NCBI RefSeq assembly: GCF_051912485.1
Contig: NZ_CP196822.1
Location: forward strand, 3,844,001-3,908,000
DNA length: 64,000 nucleotides
Direction: 5' to 3'
Source of the DNA: Nitrobacter sp051912485
Lineage (GTDB): Bacteria; Pseudomonadota; Alphaproteobacteria; Rhizobiales; Xanthobacteraceae
The notes below the pieces were generated by a model. It was not told the DNA's origin. It saw only the letters and a list, made by a program, of their open reading frames with translations, and did not search any database. The position numbers and the translations under genes are program-made. The stretch's first letter is position 1; each line of letters starts with the position of its first letter. Positions 44,881 to 54,430 of this stretch are shown one piece after another.

Positions 44881-46176
44881 TTGTCGCAACATCCCTTCCT
44901 GAGCCGTCAGGCGCTTTCTCTGCGACCCGACCCGACGCGCGTCATCGTGCGACCGTTTAAGCCGGCAACCGAGCCGCGCGACCTCAATCCGACGGACAAG
45001 ACCCGCGCCAACCATATTGTCGACAGGGTTTTAAGCCTCGACGCGGATGCCGCAGCGAGCCAGTTGGCCGACGTGCTGGAGAATTTTGAGGGCCGCCATC
45101 GCAACCTGCTGCGAACATTCGAGGCGCGCGCCGAAGAGATGGAAGCCGCGTTGGCCGATCATGCTGCCTTCACGCAGGTGCAGCGCCAACTGATCGGCGC
45201 TTACTTCCTGAATGAATATTCGTTTGAGGCGTCCGCGCTGTTCAATCCCAGCATTGTGGCGCACCCGGATCAGTCGGGGGCGCCGGAAGGCAGTCTGCGC
45301 TTTATCCTCAGCCTTCGTGCGGTCGGCGAAGGTCATGTGTCGTCGTTGACGTTTCGATCCGGGCTCATTGCGGCCGACGGAACAGTCAGCGTCGATTCCA
45401 CTGCACGGCTTGCATCAAGCCCCGAAATCCTCATTTCGGCGTCCGGCCGTGATGACGATGTCGAGGTTGTCTTCAAGCTCGATGAGCACATCAGCGAGCG
45501 GGTGATTTTCCCCATCACGGAATCTCAATCCAATGGAATCGAGGACGCGCGCTTCGTTGAATTTCGCGAGGGTGACCGCAGAACATATTATGCGACCTAT
45601 ACCGCCTATAGCGGACGGGCGATCCGATCGGAGCTCATCGAGACCTCCGACTTCGTCTCGTTTCGCCTCTCGGTTCTGAATGGCAACGCGGCGCGCAACA
45701 AGGGTATGGCGCTGTTTCCTCGCAAGATCGAGGGCAAATACGCGATGATCGCGCGGCAGGATAACGAGAACCTCTATCTGATTTACTCAGATGACCTGCG
45801 CACCTGGGATGGTGGACAGGCGATTCTGAAGCCGCAATTCCCGTGGGAGTTCGTGCAGATCGGCAATTGCGGATCGCCAATCGAACTCGACGAGGGATGG
45901 CTGTTGCTGACCCACGGCGTCGGGCCGGTCCGAAAGTATTCCATTGGCGCCGCATTGCTCGACAAGAACGATCCTTCGAAGGTCATCGGCCGTTTGCGTG
46001 AGCCGTTGCTTCGCCCCGATCCCTCGGAGCGCGAAGGATACGTTCCGAACGTCGTCTATACCTGCGGCGCGATGCGGCACAACGATAAAATCATCTTCCC
46101 TTACGCCGTCTCCGATACGTTTTCCAATTTCGCGACTATCGAAATTGCCGCGCTGATGAAAGCTATGGCGGGATGA
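44881..46176 (+). CDS. GH130 family mannoside phosphorylase-like protein
   Basis: A 431-residue protein with the five-bladed propeller signatures of GH130: the catalytic-acid motif GIEDARFVEF (GxEDxR), NKGMALFPRKIEGKYAMIAR, IGNCGSPIELDEGWLLLTHG and IIFPYAVSDT. GH130 enzymes phosphorolyse or hydrolyse beta-mannosides, usually 1,4- or 1,2-linked, giving mannose-1-phosphate. The N-terminal 130 residues are a helical extension not seen in the shortest members. TTG 44881 has a GAGGA site. It is the third gene of the operon, 42 bp after the glycosyltransferase. Confidence 0.85.
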   Translation: MSQHPFLSRQALSLRPDPTRVIVRPFKPATEPRDLNPTDKTRANHIVDRVLSLDADAAASQLADVLENFEGRHRNLLRTFEARAEEMEAALADHAAFTQVQRQLIGAYFLNEYSFEASALFNPSIVAHPDQSGAPEGSLRFILSLRAVGEGHVSSLTFRSGLIAADGTVSVDSTARLASSPEILISASGRDDDVEVVFKLDEHISERVIFPITESQSNGIEDARFVEFREGDRRTYYATYTAYSGRAIRSELIETSDFVSFRLSVLNGNAARNKGMALFPRKIEGKYAMIARQDNENLYLIYSDDLRTWDGGQAILKPQFPWEFVQIGNCGSPIELDEGWLLLTHGVGPVRKYSIGAALLDKNDPSKVIGRLREPLLRPDPSEREGYVPNVVYTCGAMRHNDKIIFPYAVSDTFSNFATIEIAALMKAMAG

Positions 46177-46210
46177 TCACTGCCCCGATTCAACGTCAGG
46201 GATATCTAAC

Positions 46211-46399
46211 ATGAATGACCGTCTTGATATGTTGAAGAAGGCGCGGGATCGCATGGTCGAAGACCGCGATGCTCATGCCAGGGTGCTCGCGGCGCCGTTC
46301 GATCGCGACAAGGCGGAACGCGCGCGAACGAAGTTCATGGAAATTCAGGGATTGATCGACGCGATCGACCGCGCGATCCGCGGGGAGCACACCGCTTAA
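46211..46399 (+). CDS. Small helical hypothetical protein
   Basis: A 62-residue protein consisting of two charged helices (RLDMLKKARDRMVEDRDAHA and FMEIQGLIDAIDRAIRGEHT). ATG 46211 is 34 bp after the GH130 gene with a weak AGGGAT site, so it may be the last gene of the mannose operon. No family is recognised; a coiled-coil hairpin is likely. Confidence 0.55.
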   Translation: MNDRLDMLKKARDRMVEDRDAHARVLAAPFDRDKAERARTKFMEIQGLIDAIDRAIRGEHTA

Positions 46400-46418
46400 A
46401 TCTCGGTCTGCCACCGAT

Positions 46419-46616
46419 TCATGACGGGAGCAGCGAACAGTATTGATGAGTGAGCAAGTCCGCCGCCGTCAATTCGACGATCTTTCGCTTGGCGTCTCGG
46501 GCGGACGTTCCCATCATCGTGAGATAGAGGGTGTCAACATCCTCGCGGGTGAGCGCGCGCAGTCTCGCCAGTGGCGCATCGCGCGTGCTTGTTGTGCCGT
46601 CCGCGAATTCGCTCAT
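46419..46616 (-). CDS. Small hypothetical ORF
   Basis: A 65-codon frame ending TREDVDTLYLTMMGTSARDA then KRKIVELTAADLLTHQYCSL. The C-terminal half is protein-like; the N-terminal half overlaps the NTF2-like remnant at 46534. It may be a genuine small gene with an N-terminus altered by that rearrangement. Low confidence. Confidence 0.35.
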   Translation of the reverse strand: MSEFADGTTSTRDAPLARLRALTREDVDTLYLTMMGTSARDAKRKIVELTAADLLTHQYCSLLPS

Positions 46617-46729
46617 CCGATTGGGGATAATGCATCTTCGCGGTAAATTTCATGTTCGACCTCGAAGTCGCTTGCGTCAGAAGCGTCCCAATGCACTTCC
46701 AGTGCCGCCCGCACGCTTCGCTCATCCAT
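46534..46729 (-). pseudogene. Frameshifted fragment of an NTF2/SnoaL-like protein
   Basis: From ATG 46729 one frame reads MDERSVRAALEVHWDASDAS then DFEVEHEIYREDA, and a second frame continues as LHYPQSDERIRGRHN. Together they match the N-terminal half of small NTF2-like (SnoaL/DUF4440) proteins, which use HxxWxASDxxDFExEHEIY and YPQSGERIRGR. A frameshift near 46635 and loss of the C-terminal half make it a relic. Confidence 0.55.
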
Positions 46730-46868
46730 GCCGCTCTCCTGTATATCCTACGTCTTGCGCTTTCTCTGAAACATGGACGCTGTTACCGATCGCACCTCGT
46801 TGGATAATTCCGCTGATACCCTGATATAATCGACGTCGTGTGCGGCAACTCTGTGAGCTCGTACACCG

Positions 46869-48626
46869 TCACAAATCGATCACGACATCACCTGAAGGTT
46901 GCGCGCAGCAGATCAGTACATTCCCTTCCGTCGGGGCATCGATCGGGTCCGGGCGGTAACCGACCGCGCCTGCCACAAGGCCAGACTCGCAGGTGTGACA
47001 GACCCCGGTTCGACACGCGAACCGCACAGGTACGTCGCAAGCCTCGGCCAGCTCGAGCAAACTCTTGAACGATGACGCCCAGCGGACATTGAGTCCGGTA
47101 CGGGCAAACGAAACCATTGGTCCTGAGCCCGGAGGACCTGCGGGTAAATGCGGCAGCCGGCGCGGCGAAGCAGCAATGCCGGGGGTGATCGACAGACCGG
47201 CACCAAACGTTTCGGTGTGGATGCGATCCGGCTGGACGCCCAATTCTTTGAGCCCGGCGGTCAGATCGCTCATGAAGGTGGAGGGTCCGCAGATATAGCA
47301 ATCGCTATTACGCGGTATGTTGAGTTCCTGAAGGACTCGTACATTCAGGCGCCCGGTATCGTCGAAATCTACATTGCGTCGATCCTCGGGATCGGGCGAG
47401 CTGTAGCAAATGTGGCTGTGGCGATGGGGAAGCGCTGCAAGCAGCCTGCGCGTTTCGTCGGCAAACGGATGTTCGCGGCCGTTTCGGGTACCGTATAGCC
47501 ACCAGATCTCCCGCGTTGATGCTTCGGCAACCAGCGCGTGAAGCATCGCGAGCACCGGCGTCACGCCAATCCCCGCACTCAACAATACAACAGGCGCATC
47601 GCCCGGCTGTAATGTGAAACTGCCGCGCGCAGCGCTGGCCTGTAGGATGTCGCCAACTCGCAGCTCGTCGTTAACGTAAGAGCTCGCCGCGCCATAGGCT
47701 TCCCGCTTGACACTCACGCGATAGGAGGAGGCACCGGGCTCCCCTGACAGCGAATAGCTGCGCATCAATGCGGGCGAAGAGGCGGGCTCGAATCGCAGGA
47801 CAACGAACTGTCCGGGGAGCGCTGCGGCGACGGGGCTTCTATCCGTGGGTTCCAGCAGCAGCGAAGTCACGTCGTCGCTTTCGCGTACCTTGTTTGACAG
47901 GCGAAACCGGCGGAATCCACGCCACGCCGGCGGCGAGACGGATGCTGTTAGTCCGGCGTTTCCTATCGTCACGTCCCCCTTGCGCTCTTGGGTGAGCAAC
48001 GCCTCGAGGGAATGACGCCATCCGGCGCTCAGCACTGGTATGCGCAGCGCGCGCTCCAGCTGATCGCGGGGATGTCCCGGCTTGTAAAGCAGCGCGTCAA
48101 TCTCGGACACGCTCATGCGTTCGGGACCGGAGATGACCTGCGTAATTTCGTTGCCTGCCTCCACTTCTCCTTCCTCCAGCACACGGAAATAGAATCCGGG
48201 TCTGCCGTGCTTCACCACCAGCGCGGCCATTTCCGGTTCGTTCATACGGATGCCTAGCCGGTAACAGGTGACGCGCGGCTGCGTCACCTCGAACAATGCG
48301 CCGCCGATCCGGTACCGATCTCCGATGCACACTTCGGCATCTGGCAGGCCATCGACAGTGAAGTTCTCCCCGAACTGCCCATAAGTGAAGTCATTCCGCC
48401 CAAGATGGTTCTGCCAGTACCGATAGGAATCCATTTGATAGACAAATACGGCACGGCGTTCGCCGCCGTGGCCATTCAAGTCGCCTTGTCCGTCGCCGTC
48501 TATATTGAGCCGGCGCACCATGCGCGGACCGGTGACCGGCGCCTTCCAAATGCCGGTATGGACCGTCCTGCCTTGCCAGGTGATGTCCTGCGGCCGGCCA
48601 ACATTGACTGAAAGCAAGCGTCCCAT
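46869..48626 (-). CDS. MOSC - flavin reductase - 2Fe-2S ferredoxin fusion
   Basis: A 585-residue fusion. Residues 1-215 form a YiiM-type MOSC domain with GDLNGHGGERRAVFVYQMDS and the Mo-ligand Cys in QPRVTCYRLGI. Residues 240-350 form an FAD/FMN-binding domain (LMRSYSLSGEP) and 355-470 a NAD(P)-binding domain (VVLLSAGIGVTPVLAMLHAL, CYICGPSTFM). The last 90 residues are a plant-type ferredoxin with Cys ligands in CRTGVCHTC and a last Cys in LICCAQPSG. Such proteins combine molybdenum-cofactor N-hydroxylated-base reduction with its own electron chain. Starts further upstream (to 48779) are open but not conserved. It stands alone. Confidence 0.9.
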   Translation of the reverse strand: MGRLLSVNVGRPQDITWQGRTVHTGIWKAPVTGPRMVRRLNIDGDGQGDLNGHGGERRAVFVYQMDSYRYWQNHLGRNDFTYGQFGENFTVDGLPDAEVCIGDRYRIGGALFEVTQPRVTCYRLGIRMNEPEMAALVVKHGRPGFYFRVLEEGEVEAGNEITQVISGPERMSVSEIDALLYKPGHPRDQLERALRIPVLSAGWRHSLEALLTQERKGDVTIGNAGLTASVSPPAWRGFRRFRLSNKVRESDDVTSLLLEPTDRSPVAAALPGQFVVLRFEPASSPALMRSYSLSGEPGASSYRVSVKREAYGAASSYVNDELRVGDILQASAARGSFTLQPGDAPVVLLSAGIGVTPVLAMLHALVAEASTREIWWLYGTRNGREHPFADETRRLLAALPHRHSHICYSSPDPEDRRNVDFDDTGRLNVRVLQELNIPRNSDCYICGPSTFMSDLTAGLKELGVQPDRIHTETFGAGLSITPGIAASPRRLPHLPAGPPGSGPMVSFARTGLNVRWASSFKSLLELAEACDVPVRFACRTGVCHTCESGLVAGAVGYRPDPIDAPTEGNVLICCAQPSGDVVIDL

Positions 48627-48868
48627 CACGGATCCCGATAATTCAACGCGATCTGGAAACGAGGTCGATTTCCCCGAGCACAAGCTCCGAGGCACGAGCC
48701 ATGGCTTCATCCCTCCCGTGGCAGTTTTCGCATCGCGTGCCTCTATCATTAGCGTGTGATGTTGGGTGCACTTTTTCATTCGACCTTCGGAAGAGCCGGG
48801 TCATATCATTGCATGAGGGGTCCGCTAGAGTTCTACGTTCACGTTGAGTTGAGCATCAGGAGGCAATC

Positions 48869-49519
48869 ATGACCAAAACTTCTTCAACACTCGATATGAA
48901 GCTCGAGGTTATCGTGATCCCTGTTTCGAACGTGGATCGCTCTAAGCAGTTCTACGGCGATCTGGGGTGGAGGCTCGACGCTGATTTCATCTTCGACGAT
49001 GGTTTCCGCGTTATACAGTTCACGCCCCCTGGTTCTGGAGCTTCGATTATCTTCGGCACGAATGTCACTGCGGCGGCACCGGGCTCCGCCAGGGGACTAT
49101 ACCTGGTCGTCGCTGACATCGAGGCTGCGTGCAAGGAACTGCTCAGCCGCGGCGTGAAGGTCAGCGAGCCATTTCATGGCGGTGGCGACGTGCATACCGG
49201 AGCCGACGAGCCTCATTTGTTCGGCAGTGTCCGCCTCAGTGGTCCGGATCCTGAACGCCGCAGCTACCTCTCGCTGGCCTCGTTCAACGATCCAGACGGC
49301 AACGGTTGGATGCTCCAGGAAATTACCACGCGGCTTCCGGGTCGAGTCGAGGGTAACACGATCTTTACCTCGGCAGCAGGGCTCGCGGCTGCGCTGCGGC
49401 GCGCTGCGATCGCGCATGGCGAGCATGAGAAACGAGCAGGCGGGCATGATGCGAACTGGCCGGACTGGTACGCCGAGTATATCGTTCGCGAGCAGGCCGC
49501 CAAACCGCTGCCATCATGA
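48869..49519 (+). CDS. VOC (glyoxalase/dioxygenase fold) protein
   Basis: A 216-residue protein with one vicinal-oxygen-chelate domain: MKLEVIVIPVSNVDRSKQFY, then LGWRLDADFIFDDGFRVIQF and the second module ending in FNDPDGNGWMLQEITTRLPG. The C-terminal 60 residues form an extra helical part ending NWPDWYAEYIVREQ. An AGGAGG site precedes ATG 48869. VOC proteins bind a metal and act on diverse substrates; the specific reaction cannot be assigned. It is 73 bp upstream of an FMN reductase in the same direction. Confidence 0.85.
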   Translation: MTKTSSTLDMKLEVIVIPVSNVDRSKQFYGDLGWRLDADFIFDDGFRVIQFTPPGSGASIIFGTNVTAAAPGSARGLYLVVADIEAACKELLSRGVKVSEPFHGGGDVHTGADEPHLFGSVRLSGPDPERRSYLSLASFNDPDGNGWMLQEITTRLPGRVEGNTIFTSAAGLAAALRRAAIAHGEHEKRAGGHDANWPDWYAEYIVREQAAKPLPS

Positions 49520-49592
49520 AGCCCGCATAAGCTCTGGCTTATCGATGACCAACTGACCAGCGGCTGCGTGAGTTTGGCCGCTGAGGATAGCA

Positions 49593-50183
49593 ATGAGCCA
49601 TCAAATCCTGGTTTTTTACGGTTCCTATCGTTCCGACCGGATGGGCATTCGCCTCGCCGAATTCGTCATTGAGCGGTTGCGGCGCCGAGGCGAAGTCGTC
49701 GAACTGATCGACGCCAAGGCGGTCAATCTTCCGATGCTCGACAGAATGTATAAAGAATATCCGCCGGGAGGAGCGCCCGAGCAGCTTCAGCGGTTGGCGA
49801 ACAAGATTCGCCATGCCGACGGCTTCGTATTCGTCACGGGCGAATATAATTGGGGTATCCAGCCCGGACTGAAAAATCTGACCGATCATTTTCTCGAGGA
49901 GTGGTTTTGGCGGCCCGCTGCGATCGCGAGCTATTCGGCAGGACGCTTCTCCGGCGCACGGGCTGCAACCGCTTGGCACGGCACTCTTTCCGAGATGGGG
50001 ATGGTCGTGGTTTCAAGCACAATTGCGGTTGGTCCCATCGCGCAGACCCTCGCGGCTGATGGTGCCCCGATAGGTGCCGGCGGCGAGGCCCTCGAAAGGG
50101 CGTTTCCGCGCTTTGCCGACGATCTGATGTGGTGGGTCGAAGCGGCAAAGATGCAGCGACAACGCAAGGAGCCGCCGTATTGA
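49593..50183 (+). CDS. NAD(P)H-dependent FMN reductase (flavodoxin fold)
   Basis: A 196-residue flavoprotein of the NADPH-dependent FMN reductase family, with the phosphate-binding loop YGSYRSDRMGIRLAEF and the family motif GEYNWGIQPGLKNLTDHF. It reduces FMN, quinones or azo compounds; the specific substrate is unknown. It lies close after the VOC gene, so the two may share a transcript. No sign of damage, in contrast to the three genes that follow. Confidence 0.87.
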   Translation: MSHQILVFYGSYRSDRMGIRLAEFVIERLRRRGEVVELIDAKAVNLPMLDRMYKEYPPGGAPEQLQRLANKIRHADGFVFVTGEYNWGIQPGLKNLTDHFLEEWFWRPAAIASYSAGRFSGARAATAWHGTLSEMGMVVVSSTIAVGPIAQTLAADGAPIGAGGEALERAFPRFADDLMWWVEAAKMQRQRKEPPY

Positions 50184-50356
50184 TCGCTGATTGTCGGGAC
50201 GGCGGTCGAATCGATAGACAGTTTGCGGTGGCTTGGCGATATCCGATTCACGAGGCTCGCGCGATGACAGGCGACTTCGTCTTCACCGCCACCATCAGAG
50301 CCTCTGCGGCTGGGCCTGAGGAATGCGGGTTCTGTCCGGTGATCAGTAGGCCGTCG

Positions 50357-50951
50357 CTAACAACGTGAGACGTCCAGTTTGCTGTCTTCGAAAAGATGGC
50401 CAAGCTTCAGAATCTCGTCTTCGACGAGGAAGGGCACCACGTTGGTGGGTCCACCGCTTCTTCTTCGCCTTTGGTGAAGCCGGTAACTTCCTTGCCCTGC
50501 ACTAGCGGCTTGCCGTCCGGCGTCTTGACGTGATGCAACGCGCCCGTGGAATGGCACACGGTGCCGATCGGTTTGCCGGCGGCCAGGAAAGACTCGATCA
50601 ACTTTATGGAGTGCTTGTCTTCGGCGAGATCCACATCGGACCATGGCCGCCCGGGTAGAACACCGTGTCGAAATCTTCCTGCCTGACACTGTCCAGACGA
50701 ACTGTTTTGTCGAGCTGAGCTTCCGCGGCCGCGTCGTTTTCGAACCGGAGCGTAAGGTCGGTGCGGGAGTCAGGCTCATTGCTCTTGGGATCAAGCGGCG
50801 GTCGTCCGCCCTTGGGTGAGGCGAGTGTAATCTCAACGCCGGCATCCTTGAAAACGTAATAGGGCGCTGCGAGCTCCTCGAGCCAGAAGCCCGTCTTCCG
50901 TCCGGTGTTACCCAGTTGGTCGTGTGATGTGATTACCATCAGCACCTTCAT
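50357..50951 (-). pseudogene. DJ-1/PfpI-type protein with two frameshifts
   Basis: The protein is readable in three frames: MKVLMVITSHDQLGNTGRKT to DTVFYPGGHGPMW, then DLAEDKHSIKLIESFLAAGK with the nucleophile-elbow segment PIGTVCHSTGALHHV, then VVPFLVEDEILKLGHLFEDS. The order equals Hsp31/DJ-1-like class I glutamine amidotransferase-fold proteins of about 200 residues. Frameshifts fall near 50637 and near 50440. The Cys in GTVCHSTGA would be the active-site residue of an intact form. Confidence 0.8.
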
Positions 50952-51235
50952 GACGGTCTCCTTCGTTGCGGTCACTGAGTAAAGCACGACACCGAAGTAT
51001 TCGCGGGAATATCTCATCCCTTTGCGGCTTGTTGCCGAGGCGATCTCGAAGCTCACGATAACGTGATGCCTTTTCCGGACTGAGAGCGTGATGCTCACTC
51101 ATACCCTGAGCGTCAATTACTCGCTGTAAGCGGCATCTTTCCAACGTTCAATGATTCTGACGCGGTGGCGGAGATGCTTTCAAGTCGTGACTCCAGTTCT
51201 GCGAGACGAGGAGCCCGAACGAAAAGGTAACGCAC

Positions 51236-52290
51236 ATGATTGGGAATAACCGCCTGAACATCTTCGGTCGACGACGATTTCTTGGGGTGGCCGCCGGCGC
51301 GTTAGCGACGACGCAACTATCACCGGTTCAAGCTGCTGACGCGGAGCTGGTTCTCGACGGAAACATCAAACTGGCGCAATCCGAGGGCGGGGGTTCGTTT
51401 TCGCCCTTGAAGCAGATCGATGCCGGAGTCCTCAACGTCGGATATGTTGAAGCCGGCCCCGTCGATGGACCGGCGGTTATTTTGTTGCATGGCTGGCCAT
51501 ATGACATTCACGCCTTCGGTGAGGTCACTCCGCGACTGGCGTTAGCGGGTTTTCGAGTCATTGTTCCCTATGCGCGGGGTTACGGTTCGACGACCTTCCT
51601 GTCGAGCGAAACCCTGAGGACGGGTCAGCCGTCTGCTTTGGCCGTCGACACGATTGCCCTGATGGATGCGCTCAACATCAAGCGGGCGACCATCGCTGGC
51701 TTCGATTGGGGAGCGCGCACCGCCGACATTGTCGCCGCGCTCTGGCCGATCGGGTCAAGGGCATCGTCTCGGTGAGCGGCTACCTCATTGGAAGCCAGGA
51801 AGCGGGAAAGATGCCCCTGCCTCCGAAGGCCGAGCTTCAGTGGTGGTACCAATTCTATTTTGCCACGGAACGTGGCCGCGAGGGTTACTCCAAGTGGCGT
51901 CGCGAGTTTGCTCAGCTGATATGGAAACTTGCGTCCCCGAAGTGGGAGTTCGACGACGCGACGTTCGCTCGCAGTGCGACAGCTTTCGATAATCCGGATC
52001 ATGTCGATATCGTGATCCATAACTACCGATGGCGCCTCGGTTTAGCTCAAGGCGATCCAGGCCTGGATGAGCTGGAAGCGAAGCTGGCCGCTGCGCCGCA
52101 GATCGGTGTGCCGACCATCACTCTTGAAGGGGATGAAAACGGCGCACCGCATCCGGACCCCGCCGCTTATGCCAAAAAATTCTCTGGCAAGTACCTGCAC
52201 CGCCTCGTGCAGGGCGGCGTCGGTCACAATTTGCCTCAGGAGGCCCCGGCCGCCTTTGCCCAGGCCGTCATCGACGTCAGCAAGAGCTAA
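51236..52290 (+). pseudogene. Tat-exported alpha/beta hydrolase with one frameshift
   Basis: An alpha/beta hydrolase near haloalkane dehalogenases and epoxide hydrolases. It starts with a twin-arginine signal (FGRRRFLGVAAGALATTQLS), then LLHGWPYDIHAFGEV and the nucleophile Asp in TIAGFDWGARTADIVAALWP. At about 51751 a missing base (TGGCCGAT where TGGCCGGAT is expected) ends the frame; the rest continues as DRVKGIVSVSGYLIGSQEAG to the His region GGVGHNLPQEAPAAF and stops at 52290. The product would be a truncated protein without the catalytic His. Confidence 0.85.
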
Positions 52291-52319
52291 CCCCTCAATC
52301 TGGATCAGGAGCAAGTGGC

Positions 52320-53670
52320 ATGGCACATCTCGCTCATCCTTCGAGCAAAGCGGCGGCCGATTTCGAGCGCCACCAGGATCGTCGCCAATTCCTCAACATG
52401 GCTGCGACCGGCGTGGTGTCCGCAAGTGCGGCCAGCCTCCTCTCGACGCATCCGGCTCTGGCAGCGGAAAAAACAACCATTCGTCCTTTTCACATTGACG
52501 TCTCCAGGGAGATGCTCGTCAACCTCCGCGAACGCCTGATGATGACCCGCTGGCCAGACCGCGAAACGGTCGCCGATCCGTCCCAGGGGGTACAGCTGAG
52601 GACAGTTCAACAACTCGCGCAGTATTGGCGGACGGACTACGACTGGCGGAAGGTGGAAGCGCGGCTCATGGCATTGCCGCAGTTCGTCACCGAGATCGAC
52701 GGACTCGACATTCATTTCATTCACGTTCGCTCGAAACATGACAATGCGCTGCCGATGATCGTGACCCACGGTTGGCCCGGTTCGATCATCGAGCAGATGA
52801 AGATTATCGATCCACTGACCAATCCCACGGCGCACGGGGCCACCGCATCGGATGCATTCCATCTGGTGATCCCCTCGCTACCAGGTCACGGCTTTTCTGG
52901 TAAGCCGACTGCGCCCGGGTGGACGCCCGTCAGTATTGCTCGCGCGTGGGCGACGTTGATGCAACGCCTGGGCTACACACGTTATGTGGCGCAGGGTGGG
53001 GATTGGGGAAATGCTGTTTCAGAGGTGATGGCGCTACAGCAGCCGGCGGGATTGCTCGGCATTCACACCAATATGGCGGCCACCGTTCCAGCCGATGTTT
53101 CAAAAGCTCTTGCGGTTGGGGGCCCGCCGCCGGCCGGCCTCTCGGCCGATGAAAAACATGCTTGGGACCAACTCGATGATTTCTACAAGCATGGTCTGGC
53201 CTGCGCCCAGGAAATGTCAAACCGGCCCCAGACACTTTACGGTATTGCGGATTCGCCCGTCGGCCTCGCCGCGTGGATGCTTGATCACGACATCCGCAGT
53301 TACCGCATGATCTCACGCATCTTTGATGGAAAGACAGAGGGGCTGGCCAGGGACGACGTCCTCGACAACGTCACGCTCTACTGGCTGACCAACACCGCAA
53401 TCTCCTCGGCGCGGCTCGATTGGGACACCGCGCAGATTTCGACGGGAGGAGGTTTTTTCGACGTCAGAGGCGTCACGATCCCGGTGGCCGTGAGCGCCTT
53501 CCCCAACGAAATCTATGCGGCCCCAGCGCAGCTGGGCAGAGCGGGCGTATCCCAAGCTCATTCATTATAACAAGCTCGACAAAGGTGGTCATTTCGCCGC
53601 TTGGGAGCAACCCGCGCTGTTTTGCTCCGAGATGCGCGCCGCACTTCGATCGCTCCGCCGAACGATTTGA
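52320..53670 (+). pseudogene. Tat-exported epoxide hydrolase (EHN type) with a late frameshift
   Basis: A protein with a Tat-like signal (DRRQFLNMAATGVVSASAAS), an epoxide hydrolase N-terminal region (PFHIDVSREMLVNLRERLMM, TRWPDRE) and a hydrolase core with THGWPGSIIEQMKII and the nucleophile Asp in YVAQGGDWGNAVSEVMAL. The frame ends at 53570, but the next frame continues WAERAYPKLIHYNKLDKGGH then FAAWEQPALFCSEMRAALRS to 53670. An extra A near 53525 explains the shift. The catalytic His in GGHFAAWE lies after the frameshift, so the short product is probably inactive. Confidence 0.85.
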
Positions 53671-54064
53671 CGAGTGCTCTCGGTTGCTCTCTGAGAGAAA
53701 TTCAAGGCAAGCACCACAGTATGTTCTCGTCCAGACTGTAGGAATGCAAGGACCTGCGAGACATCCTTTCTCTTCAAGCCTCAAGAGCCTCAAGGGCAGG
53801 GAGTATGACCGGGTTGCACAAGTTCAGGCGCGATGTGCAAGCTGCGGGTGCTCCAATACGCTGACAAGATTGGCGACGTCGGCAAGACTTGCGGGAACCT
53901 TCTTCGCAGAAGACCTCGCGCTCAGTAACGGCAACCACCTTGACGTTCAAAACTCGGACCTCGCTATAAGGCGAGGCCGCAGGTCTTTCTTGATTTCCGG
54001 CGAGCGGCTGCGACTGAGGGCGGTATACTGATTTGGAAATTCTCTCCGCCAGTAATACGCGCGC
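53671..54064. other. Gap with a second tRNA-Ser-end scar, no gene seen
   Basis: TCTCTCCGCCAGTA at 54041-54054 repeats the end of the scar at 36963-36976 exactly; only about ten of these bases are tRNA-Ser acceptor sequence. Otherwise only shadow frames are present. Confidence 0.4.
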
Positions 54065-54430
54065 TCAGTTCAAGCGGCTCAGAAACGGAATCGCGCCATC
54101 CACCTCGAAATGCTGAAATTCGTCTTTCAGTGATGGATGGCCAAACCGCTCCTGCAAGGCTAACGCCGCCTCTCGGGTCGGGCATGGCATTACGTCACCC
54201 ACGACGTTGCGCGGGTCCGGCGGCGCTTCGCGCTTCACGGGCATCATCGCAAAGCCGCATTTAGCTTTGGCGTCAGGCCATAACGCAAATACAATGCTGC
54301 ACCGGTCAAAACTTTGCTGAAGAAGCGTATCGTCTTTCTCCATCGCCCGATTGAATGCCTCGCCTCCGTGCTCCAAGGCACGACGCAACGAGTCGATTAC
54401 GAAGGTGTTGAATTCATCGTCGTCGATCAT
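54065..54430 (-). CDS. Hypothetical protein
   Basis: A 121-residue soluble protein. The N-terminal 40 residues are helical (MIDDDEFNTFVIDSLRRALE), followed by a beta-rich core (QQSFDRCSIVFALWPDAKAK, CGFAMMPVKREAPPD) and a helical end (TREAALALQERFGHPSLKDE). No family is recognised. It is the first gene after the scar at 54041 and has no obvious partner. Confidence 0.55.
   Translation of the reverse strand: MIDDDEFNTFVIDSLRRALEHGGEAFNRAMEKDDTLLQQSFDRCSIVFALWPDAKAKCGFAMMPVKREAPPDPRNVVGDVMPCPTREAALALQERFGHPSLKDEFQHFEVDGAIPFLSRLN

Noticed and set aside
44074..45015. 313-codon minus-strand frame
   Set aside because: Antisense to the end of the GT4 fusion protein, whose frame has clear domain motifs.
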